A stretch of DNA of 64,000 bases, taken from positions 62,001 through 126,000 of the forward strand of contig JAFKEE010000038.1 of NCBI GenBank assembly GCA_017307505.1. Direction: 5' to 3'. Below, one piece after another: positions 38,166 to 47,639 of this stretch. This DNA is from Acidobacteriota bacterium. Its GTDB lineage: Bacteria; Acidobacteriota; Terriglobia; Bryobacterales; Bryobacteraceae. Positions within the stretch are counted from its first letter, which is position 1; each line of letters starts with the position of its first letter. Under the pieces are notes generated by a model. It was not told the origin of the DNA. It made no database searches and saw only the letters and a program-made list of their open reading frames with translations. The position numbers and the translations under genes are program-made.

Positions 38166-38225
38166 ACGGCTCGGCGCGGGTCCTGACCGTTCAGATTGAG
38201 CGCCGTGTGCGCTGGCATAGCCTGT

Positions 38226-38260
38226 TAATATCGATAGAGCCGGAGTTTTTCCGGCTCTAT
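38226..38260 (+). promoter_or_regulatory. Extended -10 element and 11-bp hairpin directly before sthA
   Basis: TG-T-TAATAT (38223-38231) is a good extended -10. Right behind it, a perfect 11-bp stem (38234-38244 with 38250-38260) has a GTTTT loop and ends 8 bases before the sthA ATG, followed by CTGTTTCT. The hairpin could terminate the upstream gene, cap the sthA mRNA, or gate its translation. Confidence 0.5.
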
Positions 38261-38268
38261 CTGTTTCT

Positions 38269-39723
38269 ATGGTGCCCTCCAACCACGCTTTCGACTACGA
38301 TCTGCTCGTGATCGGTTCCGGACCCGCGGGGCAGCGCGCCGCCATCCAGGCTGCGAAACTTCAGAAGCGCGTCGTTCTGGTCGAAAAGAAAAGTGTCCTT
38401 GGAGGCGTTTCGGTCAACACCGGAACCATCCCCTCGAAAACCCTCCGGGAAGCCGTGCTCGACCTCTCCGGCTACCGCTCCAAGGAATTCTACGGACTCT
38501 CTTACTCCGTGAAGCAGCGCATCACCATGCAGGATCTGCTTCAGCGCGTCGACACCGTCATTCGCCACGAAATTGACGTCACGCGCGCCCAACTCCTGCG
38601 CAATCGGGTAGAAGTCGTCAGTGCCACCGCGTCCTTCGTCGACGCACACACCATCCGCCTCGAATACGTCGAAGGCGGCGGCCAGCGCCTGCTCACCGCC
38701 GACAAGATCATCGTCGCCGTCGGCACCGAAGCCACACGCGACCCGCACATCCCCTTCGACGGCCATCGCGTGCTCACCAGCGACGACATCCTGGTGCTGA
38801 ATGAACTCCCCCGCACACTCACCGTCGTCGGCGCCGGCGTCATCGGCTGCGAGTACGCCTCCATGTTTGCCGCCCTCGGTGTGCGCGTCACCCTCGTCGA
38901 CAAACGGCCGCGCCTCCTGCCCTTCGTCGATTGCGAGATCATCGATACCCTCGCTTACCATCTGCGCGAGAACCGAGTCACTCTGCGCCTCGGGGAGAAT
39001 GTCCACGGCATCGAGTTGCTCGAGGATGAATCCGGCGAACGCGTCCGCATTGTCCTCGACAGCGGCAAACAGATCGTCACGGAAAAGGCGCTCTACTCCA
39101 TCGGCCGCACCGGCAACACCAACCGCATCCGGCCCGAGGCCTCGGGCCTCAACGTCGACGACCGCGGCCGCATCACCGTCAACGAGGACTACCAGACCAA
39201 CATCCCCAACATCTACGCGGTGGGCGACGTCATCGGCTTTCCCAGCCTGTCATCCACCTCCATGGAACAGGGCCGCCTGGCCGCCTGCCACGCCTTCGGA
39301 GTCCCCGCCAGCAGCGTCCCCGATCTCTTTCCCTACGGCATCTACACCATCCCCGAGATCTCCATGGTCGGCAAGAACGAGGAAGAGCTCACCCAGGCCG
39401 GCATTCCTTACGAAGTCGGCAAGGCCCGTTACCGGGAGATCGCGCGCGGCCAGATTGTGGGCGACACCACAGGCCTGCTCAAGCTCCTGTTCCACTTCGA
39501 AACCCGCCAGTTGCTCGGCGTCCACATCATTGGCGAAGGCGCCAGCGAGTTGATCCACATCGGCCAGGCCGTGCTCACCTACGGCGGTAAGGTCGACTAC
39601 TTCGTGAACACGGTGTTCAACTACCCGACCCTCGCGGAGTGCTACAAGACCGCTGCCTTTGACGGCGTGAACCGGATCGGCGGCAGTACCGATCCCATCA
39701 GCCCCGCCAGGACCGCTGGCTGA
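38269..39723 (+). CDS. sthA: Soluble pyridine nucleotide transhydrogenase
   Basis: A 484-residue flavoprotein of the disulfide-reductase fold. FAD site: DLLVIGSGPAGQRAAIQAAKL; NAD(P) site: LTVVGAGVIGCEYASMFAALG; second FAD motif YAVGDVIGF. The redox-active cysteine pair of lipoamide dehydrogenases is missing, replaced in GGVSVNTGTIPSKTLRE, as expected for SthA, which exchanges hydride between NADPH and NAD+. The ATG has no Shine-Dalgarno sequence because a hairpin occupies that place. Its stop abuts the convergent transglutaminase stop. Confidence 0.93.
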   Translation: MVPSNHAFDYDLLVIGSGPAGQRAAIQAAKLQKRVVLVEKKSVLGGVSVNTGTIPSKTLREAVLDLSGYRSKEFYGLSYSVKQRITMQDLLQRVDTVIRHEIDVTRAQLLRNRVEVVSATASFVDAHTIRLEYVEGGGQRLLTADKIIVAVGTEATRDPHIPFDGHRVLTSDDILVLNELPRTLTVVGAGVIGCEYASMFAALGVRVTLVDKRPRLLPFVDCEIIDTLAYHLRENRVTLRLGENVHGIELLEDESGERVRIVLDSGKQIVTEKALYSIGRTGNTNRIRPEASGLNVDDRGRITVNEDYQTNIPNIYAVGDVIGFPSLSSTSMEQGRLAACHAFGVPASSVPDLFPYGIYTIPEISMVGKNEEELTQAGIPYEVGKARYREIARGQIVGDTTGLLKLLFHFETRQLLGVHIIGEGASELIHIGQAVLTYGGKVDYFVNTVFNYPTLAECYKTAAFDGVNRIGGSTDPISPARTAG

Positions 39724-40695
39724 TCACTGCTGCTGCATCTGCTGCTGCTGCTGCTGCCGCAGCAGGTCTTCCGATGTGTTGAGATCGCGCTCCACATCAG
39801 CATCCCACTCCGTCACCATCTCGGCCAGTTCCGGCGGCAGCTCTTCGCAGGCGTTCACGCCCACTGCCACCGTCAGCTTCGAATCCGCCATCCCTTTCAG
39901 CACGCCCCTCGTCGGAGGAACGTCCGCATAGTCGCGGCCAATGGCCGTCCGCACATGCCGCTCGCCAGCAATCAGGTCATTGGTCGGATCGAAGCCAACC
40001 CAGCCCAGTGTCGGCAGGTAGGCCTCCACCCATGCGTGCGTCGCCCCATCGGACGACCGGTCGCGGTCCCCCGCCCTGTGGAACAGATATCCACTCACAT
40101 ACCGCGCCGGAATGCCCAACTGGCGCAGCACGGCGATCATGATATGCGACATGTCCTGGCAAACGCCCTTCCGCTGCTGCAGCGCCTCGTCGATCGGTGA
40201 GTCCACTCGAGTCGACTGAGGCACATACTCGAGAGCCTGAAAGAGCTTCGAATTGACCTCACGGACCAGCATCAGCGGATCGTCCCGCCGCTCGATGCCC
40301 AACTCCTGCATAAACGAAAGCAGCAGTTCAGAAGGCTTCGCATATGCACTGGGCAACAGTTTGGGCCACAGGTCGCCGTCCTCCACGGCCTTGTCCAGCT
40401 CGGCCCACGCTCCAGGCGTCAGGAAGTGCGGCAACTCCGGAAACAGCTTCATCTCCACAACACTTTCGGCCGTGATCTGCAGGTTGCGGTGCGGACCGGG
40501 AATTCCGAAATGATGGATGGAGTTGCCCAGATGATCGCGATAGGAATGGATCTGCGCTTTCGGCGTCACGGTCACCTTGAAGTCCAGGCAACGCTGATTG
40601 CCCTCCGTCCGCGGATGCATGCGCAGCTCCATCAGGCTCTCATACACCGGATCGCTATAGGCAAATCGGGTGAGGTGTCGGATGCGGTAATACAA
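39724..40695 (-). CDS. Transglutaminase-like protein with polyglutamine tail
   Basis: A 323-residue protein with a bacterial transglutaminase N-domain (residues 1-90) and a cysteine-protease-like core: C179 in RKGVCQDMSHIM, His in THAWVEAYLP and Asp in VGFDPTND. It starts with TTG at 40695, two bases after the alpha-E stop. This gene, the alpha-E gene and the permuted ATP-grasp gene form a widely conserved set thought to make or modify a peptide; the product is unknown. The C-terminus ends in six Gln, Met, three Gln, encoded by a CTG/CAG run at 39727-39756. Confidence 0.9.
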   Translation of the reverse strand: MYYRIRHLTRFAYSDPVYESLMELRMHPRTEGNQRCLDFKVTVTPKAQIHSYRDHLGNSIHHFGIPGPHRNLQITAESVVEMKLFPELPHFLTPGAWAELDKAVEDGDLWPKLLPSAYAKPSELLLSFMQELGIERRDDPLMLVREVNSKLFQALEYVPQSTRVDSPIDEALQQRKGVCQDMSHIMIAVLRQLGIPARYVSGYLFHRAGDRDRSSDGATHAWVEAYLPTLGWVGFDPTNDLIAGERHVRTAIGRDYADVPPTRGVLKGMADSKLTVAVGVNACEELPPELAEMVTEWDADVERDLNTSEDLLRQQQQQQMQQQ

Positions 40696-40697
40696 AC

Positions 40698-41672
40698 TCA
40701 GGCCTCCAATGCCGTCTCAACAGGGTATGAGATAAACGCCTTGTAGATGCCTGAGTGGATCTCAGCCGTCTGCCGCTTCAAATCCGACATCATGCCGTGA
40801 AGCCCGTTGGCGATAATCTCATCGATCTGCGCATAGCTCAACGCGGACCGCCAGCGGCCCGTCACGCGCTGCACCTTCGCTCCACGCCGGCTCGGTGACA
40901 CCGCGCTCACCGCATCCAGAGCCGACTGCACCCGGTCCGCCGAAAACCGGATCGAATGGGGGAACGTCTCATTCAACACCAGGAACTCCGCCACGCGGTC
41001 CGGAGCGATCTTCGCCGTGTACACCTTGCAGTACGCCTCAAACGCCGTCGCGCAGCGCAGCACACCGATCCACTCCAGGTAGTCCGCCGTATCCGGACCC
41101 GCATCCGGCCGCATCGCCGCCTCTCCGGAAAAGTAGCGGAAGTGGACATCCACCAGGGTCGCCAGCGTGAACGCGCGCTCCAGGAACCGCCCGAGTTGAA
41201 TGAACCGCCACCCTTCCCCGTGGCCCGACGTCGAATCCGTCACCCCCTGGAACAGCAGCGAACCTTCCTTCACGGCTTCCAGGAACTCCCGCGGATCGCC
41301 CGTCCACAAATCGTCCTGAGCGGCCGTGTGCACCTCGTGATAGAGCTTGTTCAGGTGCTCCCACATCTCGGAACTGATCTGCTCGCGCACCTGCCGCGCA
41401 TTGTCCCGCGCGGACCGGATACAGCTGATAATCGACATCGGATTCGACTGCTCGAAGCAGAACAGGTGCAGCAGGCTATGCGGATCCAGCTCCTGCGCCG
41501 AGGATTTATCCATCCCCAGCGACTCCAGCACCCGCGGCCAGCGCCCGAAACTGGCGTCCTGCGGCTGCTCCAGCTCCAGGTTCATGTGCACGTTCACCAC
41601 GCGAGCCGTATGCTCCGCCCGCTCCAGGTAGCGCGCCATCCAGTACAGACTGTCTGCAACTCTCGAAAGCAC
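40698..41672 (-). CDS. Alpha-E domain protein
   Basis: A 324-residue all-helical protein beginning MLSRVADSLYWMARYLERAEHTARVVNVH, the alpha-E family signature. The GTG at 41672 follows AGGAAGG by 6 nt. The family always accompanies the permuted ATP-grasp and transglutaminase genes but has no known activity. Here it is separated from the ATP-grasp gene by a repeat-rich gap. Confidence 0.92.
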   Translation of the reverse strand: MLSRVADSLYWMARYLERAEHTARVVNVHMNLELEQPQDASFGRWPRVLESLGMDKSSAQELDPHSLLHLFCFEQSNPMSIISCIRSARDNARQVREQISSEMWEHLNKLYHEVHTAAQDDLWTGDPREFLEAVKEGSLLFQGVTDSTSGHGEGWRFIQLGRFLERAFTLATLVDVHFRYFSGEAAMRPDAGPDTADYLEWIGVLRCATAFEAYCKVYTAKIAPDRVAEFLVLNETFPHSIRFSADRVQSALDAVSAVSPSRRGAKVQRVTGRWRSALSYAQIDEIIANGLHGMMSDLKRQTAEIHSGIYKAFISYPVETALEA

Positions 41673-41689
41673 TCAAACCTTCCTTGGAA

Positions 41690-41850
41690 GCCCAGCGGTC
41701 AGCGATCAGAAAACAGCTCTCAGCGATCAGCGCTCAGCTGTCAGCTAAACAACCCCGGCCAACCGTTGAGAGGAACTCCCTCACCCGATCGCACCCCATC
41801 CACCGCGAACAAGCCCAAGCTGATAGCTGATAGCTGACAGCTGAAAGCTA
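41690..41850. repeat. REP-like repeat pair between alpha-E and ATP-grasp genes
   Basis: Two arrays of TCAGC/AGCTGA units face each other: 41694-41746 and 41817-41849. TCAGCTGTCAGCT (41734-41746) is inverted exactly at 41832-41844, so the region can fold into a long hairpin. Sixteen bases (41716-41731) match the repeat at 3585-3600 in reverse complement. Confidence 0.65.
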
Positions 41851-41880
41851 ACACTCCGAACCCTCAACTCATCCCCAACC

Positions 41881-43338
41881 CTAGTCCGCCAACACCCACG
41901 TATCCTTACTCCCGCCGCCCTGCGAACTGTTCACCACCAGCGAGCCCTTGCGTAGCGCGACCCGCGTCAGCCCACCCGGCACAATCGTCACCTTCTCACC
42001 CGACAGAATGTACGGCCGCAGATCGATGTGCCTCGGCTCAATCGAGCCGCCCTCAATAAACGTAGGAGCCCGCGACAACATCAGCGTCGGCTGCGCGATG
42101 TAATTGCGAGGGTTTTCCAGGATGCGCTTTCGGAACTCGCCCCGCTCCTCCTTTGTCGAATGCGGGCCGATCAGCATCCCATACCCACCGCTCTCGCCCA
42201 CCGCCTTCACCACCATCTTGTCGAGGTTCTCCAGCGTGTAGTCCCTCGACTCCTTCTCCGCCATCAGGTACGTCTCGACGTTGTTGATGATCGGGTCCTG
42301 GCCCAGATAGTATTTGATGATCCGCGGCACATACGCATACACGGCCTTGTCATCGCTGACCCCCGTGCCGATCGCATTGGCCAGCGTCACATTGCCCGCG
42401 CGGAATGCATTGAACAAACCGGCCACACCCAGAATCGAGTCCTGCCGGAACGCCAGCGGATCCACGAAATCGTCGTCGATGCGCCGGTAGATCACATCCA
42501 CGCGCCGCAACCCGGCCGTCGTCCGCATGTACACCGTGTTGTCGTGCACCAGCAGGTCGCGCCCTTCCACCAGTTCGATGCCCATCTGGCGCGCCAGGTA
42601 CGAGTGTTCGAAGTACGCCGAGTTGAACACGCCCGGCGTCAGCAGCACAATAGTCGGATCCGTTCGCCCCTCCGGCGCCAGCGATCGCAGCGTATCCAGC
42701 AGCGCGTGGCTGTAGTGGTCGATCGGCCGCACGCGGCACTCCTGCAACTGGCCCGGAAACACGCGCTTCATCACCTGCCGCGACGTCAGCATGTAACTCA
42801 CCCCGCTCGGCACGCGGAGGTTGTCTTCCAGCACCGCGAACTCGCCCGATGGCAGCCGGATCAGGTCCGTCCCCATCACCGTGACGTAGTTGTTGCGCGG
42901 CACATTCACTCCGCGCATCTCGCGACGGAAGTGCGGGCAACTGTAGATCAGTTCGCGCGGCACCACCTTGTCATCCAGAATCTTTTGATCGTGGTAGATG
43001 TCGTGCAGGAACAGGTTCAGCGCCGTGATGCGCTGCGTCAGTCCCTGCTCGATCGTCGACCACTCCTTCGCGGTGATGATCCGCGGCAGCAGGTCGTGCG
43101 GAAAAATCCGCTCCGTCCCTTCCGTGCGGCCATACACCGTGAACGTGATGCCCTGGTGCAGGAAACTCAAGTCGGCCGCCTGCTTGCGCCGGCGGAGTTC
43201 CTCGCTCGGCATCTCGAGAATCTTGTCCAGCAGGAGACGGTAGTGCTGGCGCACCTCCCCGTCGTTCGTGAACATCTCGTCATAGCTCGAGTTCAGAAGG
43301 TAGTTGTGAAACGGGGCTGGGAGAACGCTTTCCACCAT
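41881..43338 (-). CDS. Circularly permuted ATP-grasp protein (type 2)
   Basis: A 485-residue protein with the DUF404/DUF407 pattern: [68 protein letters not shown] and a C-terminal [27 protein letters not shown]. The family is predicted to form an amide or peptide bond using ATP. It would be first in the set transcribed toward alpha-E and transglutaminase. A possible GTG at the very start of the frame is not resolved; ATG 43338 is used. Confidence 0.9.
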   Translation of the reverse strand: MVESVLPAPFHNYLLNSSYDEMFTNDGEVRQHYRLLLDKILEMPSEELRRRKQAADLSFLHQGITFTVYGRTEGTERIFPHDLLPRIITAKEWSTIEQGLTQRITALNLFLHDIYHDQKILDDKVVPRELIYSCPHFRREMRGVNVPRNNYVTVMGTDLIRLPSGEFAVLEDNLRVPSGVSYMLTSRQVMKRVFPGQLQECRVRPIDHYSHALLDTLRSLAPEGRTDPTIVLLTPGVFNSAYFEHSYLARQMGIELVEGRDLLVHDNTVYMRTTAGLRRVDVIYRRIDDDFVDPLAFRQDSILGVAGLFNAFRAGNVTLANAIGTGVSDDKAVYAYVPRIIKYYLGQDPIINNVETYLMAEKESRDYTLENLDKMVVKAVGESGGYGMLIGPHSTKEERGEFRKRILENPRNYIAQPTLMLSRAPTFIEGGSIEPRHIDLRPYILSGEKVTIVPGGLTRVALRKGSLVVNSSQGGGSKDTWVLAD

Positions 43339-43436
43339 GTCGTGATAACCCTTACTTCCGCCACAGAGGGTGCGTTCGACAGGGAACGGATAAGCGGGAT
43401 TGTAGCACGCCGGACAGCCTTCTATTCTGGTAGGAG

Positions 43437-44657
43437 ATGAAGAACGTTCTAGCCATCCTACTGGCTGGTGGTGCTGGTGAGCGTTTGTACCCTCTCACCC
43501 GCGACCAGGCCAAGCCGGCTGTACCCTTCGGCGGCATCTACCGGATCATAGACTTCACGCTCTCCAACTGTGTGAACTCCGGACTTCGCCGCATCTTCTG
43601 TCTCACGCAATACAAATCCCTCGAGCTCACACGCCATCTTCGCGAAGGCTGGGACCTCTTTTCCGGTGAAATGGGCGAATTCATAGAAGTCATCCCGCCC
43701 ATGCGCCGCGTCCATTCCGACTGGTATCTGGGTACGGCCGACGCCGTCTATCAGAACCTCGAGAGCATCCTGATCGAACGGCCTTCCCAGGTCATCGTGC
43801 TCTCTGCCGACCAGATCTACAAAATGGATTACCGCGAAATGCTCAGCTGGCATCAGCGTCATAACGCCGAAGTCACCATCGCGACACTCCAGGTACCCAT
43901 CCCCGACGCTACCCGCTTCGGCATCACCGATATCGACCCCGTCACCTACCGGATCCACGATTTCGAGGAAAAACCACAGCACGGCCACCCCGTACTGTCT
44001 CCCTTTGGCGAGAACATGGTCAGCGCCTCCATGGGCATCTACATCTTCAACACCGATGTCCTGCTCGAAGCCCTGCGGGAGGATGCTGCCGATGAGGACT
44101 CGGCCCACGACTTCGGCCACAACGTCCTGCCCAACCTGTTGCAGCGCCGCCGCGTCATCGCCTACGACTTCCGCGATCTCAACAACAAGCGCGTCCGCTA
44201 TTGGCGCGACGTGGGCACCATCGACTCTTACTACGAATCGAACCTGGACCTCGTCAGCGTCCTTCCGGAATTAAACCTCTACGACACCGAATGGCCCATC
44301 CGCACGCGCATGCAACAGGCCCCTCCAGCCAAGTTCGTGTTTGCCCAGGAAGGCCGCCGGATGGGGGTCGCGACGGACTCCTTCGTCTCCCCGGGCGTCA
44401 TCGTCAGCGGAGGCCGCGTGCACCGCAGCATCCTCTCCCCCGGTGTCCGCGTGAACAGCTACGCCGACGTCGATCACTCCATCCTGCTCCCCGGGGCCAC
44501 CATCGGACGCTACTGCCGCGTCCGCAAAGCCATCGTGGATAGCGGAGTTCATCTGCCCGAAGGCACGTCGGTAGGCGAGGATCCGGAGCGCGATCGTGCC
44601 GCCGGCTATCACGTCACCGACGGGGGAGTCACTGTCGTCTTCGACAACCACGACTAG
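43437..44657 (+). CDS. glgC: Glucose-1-phosphate adenylyltransferase (ADP-glucose synthase)
   Basis: A 406-residue nucleotidyltransferase that makes ADP-glucose for glycogen. N-terminal [23 protein letters not shown] is the activator/nucleotide site; DADAVYQNL-like substrate region appears as [11 protein letters not shown], and the C-terminus is a left-handed beta-helix with repeated hexapeptides (about 300-400). The start context is odd: AGGAG lies directly against the ATG with no spacer. The gene diverges from the ATP-grasp gene across 98 bases. No other glg gene is near. Confidence 0.95.
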   Translation: MKNVLAILLAGGAGERLYPLTRDQAKPAVPFGGIYRIIDFTLSNCVNSGLRRIFCLTQYKSLELTRHLREGWDLFSGEMGEFIEVIPPMRRVHSDWYLGTADAVYQNLESILIERPSQVIVLSADQIYKMDYREMLSWHQRHNAEVTIATLQVPIPDATRFGITDIDPVTYRIHDFEEKPQHGHPVLSPFGENMVSASMGIYIFNTDVLLEALREDAADEDSAHDFGHNVLPNLLQRRRVIAYDFRDLNNKRVRYWRDVGTIDSYYESNLDLVSVLPELNLYDTEWPIRTRMQQAPPAKFVFAQEGRRMGVATDSFVSPGVIVSGGRVHRSILSPGVRVNSYADVDHSILLPGATIGRYCRVRKAIVDSGVHLPEGTSVGEDPERDRAAGYHVTDGGVTVVFDNHD

Positions 44658-44668
44658 CACTGCCCGAA

Positions 44669-44719
44669 CCGCGCCGCCGGCCCAGCCCGTCCATCCAACC
44701 AGCGGGTCAGGCGGCGCGG
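44669..44719 (+). terminator. Hairpin after glgC
   Basis: Perfect 10-bp stem CCGCGCCGCC (44669-44678) with GGCGGCGCGG (44710-44719); inside, GCCCG can pair with CGGGT. It starts 12 bases after the glgC stop. The tail is ACTTCTCC, with no true T-run. Confidence 0.45.
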
Positions 44720-44830
44720 ACTTCTCCACCCCAATTCAAAACGGACCGGCTTCCATCCACCAACCATCCGCTACCCGCCGGAAAACCTCAGAGGTCCGTC
44801 AAACAAAGGAAAACCCCAACAAATGGGACG

Positions 44831-44890
44831 GCGGACCCCCAGGTCCGCGCGGGGTCCCCAGACCCCGCCCGCCTATGCCCATCCAGGCAT
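44831..44890. repeat. Three tandem short hairpins in the glgC-TPR intergenic gap
   Basis: GCGGACC-CCCA-GGTCCGC (44831-44848), CGGGGTC-CCCA-GACCCCG (44850-44867) and ATGCC-CATCCA-GGCAT (44875-44890). The first two share the same CCCA loop and 7-bp stem length. They occupy the 297-base convergent gap 44658-44954, which holds no gene. Confidence 0.55.
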
Positions 44891-44954
44891 ACCTCCACAC
44901 ACCAACACCAACCATCCGGAGCGAGGGAACAAGGATAAGCGAGGCAATCAGGCC

Positions 44955-46847
44955 CTACAGCCGCGCCGCCGACCGCGCCCGCGCAATCTGGCCAAACCGG
45001 TCATTCCTGTCGCCCACATACTGCAGGAACAGATCGTAGTCGCGCTGCGCTTCCGCCGGCTTCTTCGCCGCCAGGGAAACCTCCGCCCTCGTATAGAACA
45101 GGTTCGGATAGATCAGGAAGTCGTAGAGCAGTTGCTGCTCGGGCGTCAGCACCGGCCAGCGGACACTCACCAGCGAAGCCGCCTGGCCCGCCTGCCCGCT
45201 CTGCGTCAGGCACAGCGCCAGCAGCTCCCGGTAAGGCGTCAATGTCCCGCCCGGTTGCTTCGCCATCAGGCTCTGCCAGGCCTCGGCGGCCGGCTTCCAC
45301 TGGCCGCGCGCCGTCAGGCCAAGCGCCCGGGCTTCCGTTCTGAGGCCCTCATCGGAAAGCTGCACCAGCTTCGATTCCGGCTCCACAGCCAGCGTCGCTA
45401 CCGCGGCATACACCCGCTGCGCGGGCGTGGTTGCTGTCGCACGCGCCATACGGGCCGCCGCTTCCGCGCCTTCCGCATCTCCGTCCGCCAGGGCGTGCAG
45501 CGCCAGGACCGAAGCGGCAAACGGAGCCACCGGATGGCCCTTCTGCGTCGCGAACGCCTTCATCCGGTTTTTCGCCTGCACGGTCTGCCCGAACAGATAC
45601 TCCCACCGCGCCTTGCTCAACTCCAGCCACGCGTCGTTCAGCTTCTCCCGGTCCTCGAAGAATCTCTCCAGCGTGGCCTTCGCCGACTGCTTGTCGCCGT
45701 TCAGCCAGTGCGCCAGCGCCGCCTTCTCCAGCGCCGCGCCATTGTTGTACTTCTTGTCCTTCTCGTAGGAGACCTGGAACGCCTTGGCAGCCTCGGCAAA
45801 CTGCCCGCTCATCAGCGCAATCTCCCCCAGGGAATCCTGAGGATTGGCTGTCACCGTATCCAGCCGGCCATACTGCTCAACTGCCGCTTTTGCTTCTTTG
45901 AACTTGCCCAGATAAGCGAGATTGTAGGCGTAGTTGTTCCACAACTCCGCCCGCAGAGGAGCCGCCTGCACCGCCCGGTGGCCTGCCCACTCCGCCTTCT
46001 CGAACTGCCGGATCGCCACATACACTTGCGACAACTGGAGCAGCGAAGCCTGGTCGCTGGGAACAACCCGCGTGATCCGCTCCAGCGCATCGGCCCGCTC
46101 GGCCAGGTTCCGCGTCAGGACCGATTGAGCCAGGTCCAACCGGGCCCGGCTCAGGCTGCTGATGCCTTTTCCCGCGACACGGCTCTCCGAGATGGTCTTC
46201 AGCACCACCCCTGCATCGCCTTCCTTGCCCAGTCGGTCCACCAGGTTCTCCCAGCACCAGCCGCACGAAGGATCCGCGGCCACCGCGGACTCATAGCCCG
46301 CCAGCGCCTCCCGAGCCGAAGTCGCGTTCATCGCCGCCGAAATCCGGCGCGCCGCTTCGTCATTGTGAAGATCCGGCGCCGCAAGTTTGGCGCCAGCGGC
46401 CATCCGGGTGGCGACTACCCCTGTGACGCCCGAGATCAGATCCACCCATCGCCCCTGCCCCACCGGGAGGTCCTTCTGGATGACGACCTCACGGCTCCGC
46501 GCATCTTCCACGAACGCACGCACCACGGGCCCGCCGGCGGAACGGGTGAAATAACCGTAGACCAGGTAGGTGGCGCCCAGCGCGACTGCATCGTTCGCAT
46601 TGCTGGCGGTGATCCCTACCACGTCGGGCACTGGCGCCAGTTGCCGGCCCGCCGCCAGCGGGATCAATCGCTCAGGCCAATCGAGCGCTGCATCGCCCGT
46701 CTGGTTTTCAAAGGGGAGAAAGGCCACCCGCAGCCCGCGTTGCTCCTGTGCAACAGGGGGCCTGTGCCGTTTCCAGATAAACAGTCCGGCGCCGCCGCCG
46801 AGACCAATCACTACCACCGCCCACAGGACGAGTCGCCTAAAGGACAC
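44955..46847 (-). CDS. Membrane-anchored TPR-repeat protein
   Basis: A 630-residue protein with one N-terminal helix (about 7-24) and a large periplasmic part. Residues 35-150 have a FLPFENQTGDAALDW...ITASNANDAVALGATYLVYGYFTRSAG pattern seen in TPR proteins of the serine-kinase/adenylate-cyclase output type, where it resembles a TolB N-terminal-like domain. Residues 150-630 carry irregular TPR units. It overlaps the preceding TPR gene by 11 nt. A scaffold role in the envelope is likely; partners unknown. Confidence 0.75.
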   Translation of the reverse strand: MSFRRLVLWAVVVIGLGGGAGLFIWKRHRPPVAQEQRGLRVAFLPFENQTGDAALDWPERLIPLAAGRQLAPVPDVVGITASNANDAVALGATYLVYGYFTRSAGGPVVRAFVEDARSREVVIQKDLPVGQGRWVDLISGVTGVVATRMAAGAKLAAPDLHNDEAARRISAAMNATSAREALAGYESAVAADPSCGWCWENLVDRLGKEGDAGVVLKTISESRVAGKGISSLSRARLDLAQSVLTRNLAERADALERITRVVPSDQASLLQLSQVYVAIRQFEKAEWAGHRAVQAAPLRAELWNNYAYNLAYLGKFKEAKAAVEQYGRLDTVTANPQDSLGEIALMSGQFAEAAKAFQVSYEKDKKYNNGAALEKAALAHWLNGDKQSAKATLERFFEDREKLNDAWLELSKARWEYLFGQTVQAKNRMKAFATQKGHPVAPFAASVLALHALADGDAEGAEAAARMARATATTPAQRVYAAVATLAVEPESKLVQLSDEGLRTEARALGLTARGQWKPAAEAWQSLMAKQPGGTLTPYRELLALCLTQSGQAGQAASLVSVRWPVLTPEQQLLYDFLIYPNLFYTRAEVSLAAKKPAEAQRDYDLFLQYVGDRNDRFGQIARARSAARL

Positions 46848-47616
46848 GCGGCTCCAGTTTCATCAGCTCCTCGAACTCCGGCAGGCTTCGGATCGTCTCG
46901 AACTCGGCATCCTGCATGTACTTCTTCCGCTCTTTGAAGCCCTCTTCCAGCGACTTCCGGATGTAAAGCAGCGCCAGTTCCGTCCGCCCGTTCTTGGCAT
47001 ACGTCTTTGCCAGGTAGTAGTGGAACTTTGCGCGCTCCGTCACGGAACGCTCCTGCAGCAGCACGCCATGCGAGCCGCGGCTCTCGAAGACTTCCGGGTC
47101 GATCGACAGAGCCTTCTCATAGGCCTCCGTCGCTCTCTTGTAATCCTTGCGCGCGAAGTAGGCAGTGCCCAGGTTCGAGTACATCGAAGCGGACTCCGGC
47201 GAAATCTTCAGCGCCCGCTGGTACGTCGAAACCGCCCGGCGATAATTCTTCTTCGCGTAGTGAATCGTCCCGAGATTGTTGATTGCCTCGGCATACTTCG
47301 AGTTGATCTTGAGCGCCCGCTCATAGTACTTTCGCGCCGTATCCAGATCCGACATCTGGTGATAGGCAATCCCTACTTTGTTGTAAATAATCGACGTCGG
47401 GGGCTTTGTCTCCAGGTACGTCTCCACGGCTTCCCGAAACATCTTTCTCGCCATGAAGATGTCAGCCCGCGCCTCTGGCGTCAGTGGCGTTGCGGATTGT
47501 GGGGGGACCACCGGTTTGGCGTCGCGCACGTCCGCGCGGATATCCTGGGCCGATGCGGCGGTCGGCAGCGTCAAAGCGATGAATACAAAGGAACCGATCA
47601 GGCGATTGGACCACAT
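46837..47616 (-). CDS. Secreted TPR-repeat protein
   Basis: A 259-residue protein with a signal peptide (RLIGSFVFIALTLPTAASAQD) and about five canonical 34-residue TPR units between residues 60 and 225 (for example KYAEAINNLGTIHYAKKNY and SASMYSNLGTAYFARKDYKRATEAYEKAL). It is 23 nt downstream of the penicillin-binding protein gene and overlaps the next TPR gene, so it probably belongs to the same transcript. A periplasmic adaptor for the peptidoglycan synthase is a reasonable inference. Confidence 0.8.
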   Translation of the reverse strand: MWSNRLIGSFVFIALTLPTAASAQDIRADVRDAKPVVPPQSATPLTPEARADIFMARKMFREAVETYLETKPPTSIIYNKVGIAYHQMSDLDTARKYYERALKINSKYAEAINNLGTIHYAKKNYRRAVSTYQRALKISPESASMYSNLGTAYFARKDYKRATEAYEKALSIDPEVFESRGSHGVLLQERSVTERAKFHYYLAKTYAKNGRTELALLYIRKSLEEGFKERKKYMQDAEFETIRSLPEFEELMKLEPRVL

Positions 47617-47639
47617 ACGGCCCTCCTCGATTCAATGGT

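Noticed and set aside
38234-38260. Riboswitch before sthA
   Set aside because: Only a single short hairpin is present; no known aptamer core can be recognised in so short a leader.
41690-41850. Possible CRISPR array from the repeated TCAGC/AGCTGA units
   Set aside because: Units are short, variable and inverted, without equal spacers or cas genes; a REP-like element fits better.
44823-46937. Plus-strand 704-codon ORF opposite the TPR genes
   Set aside because: It runs antisense to both TPR proteins; it is Arg/His/Pro-rich with no domain.
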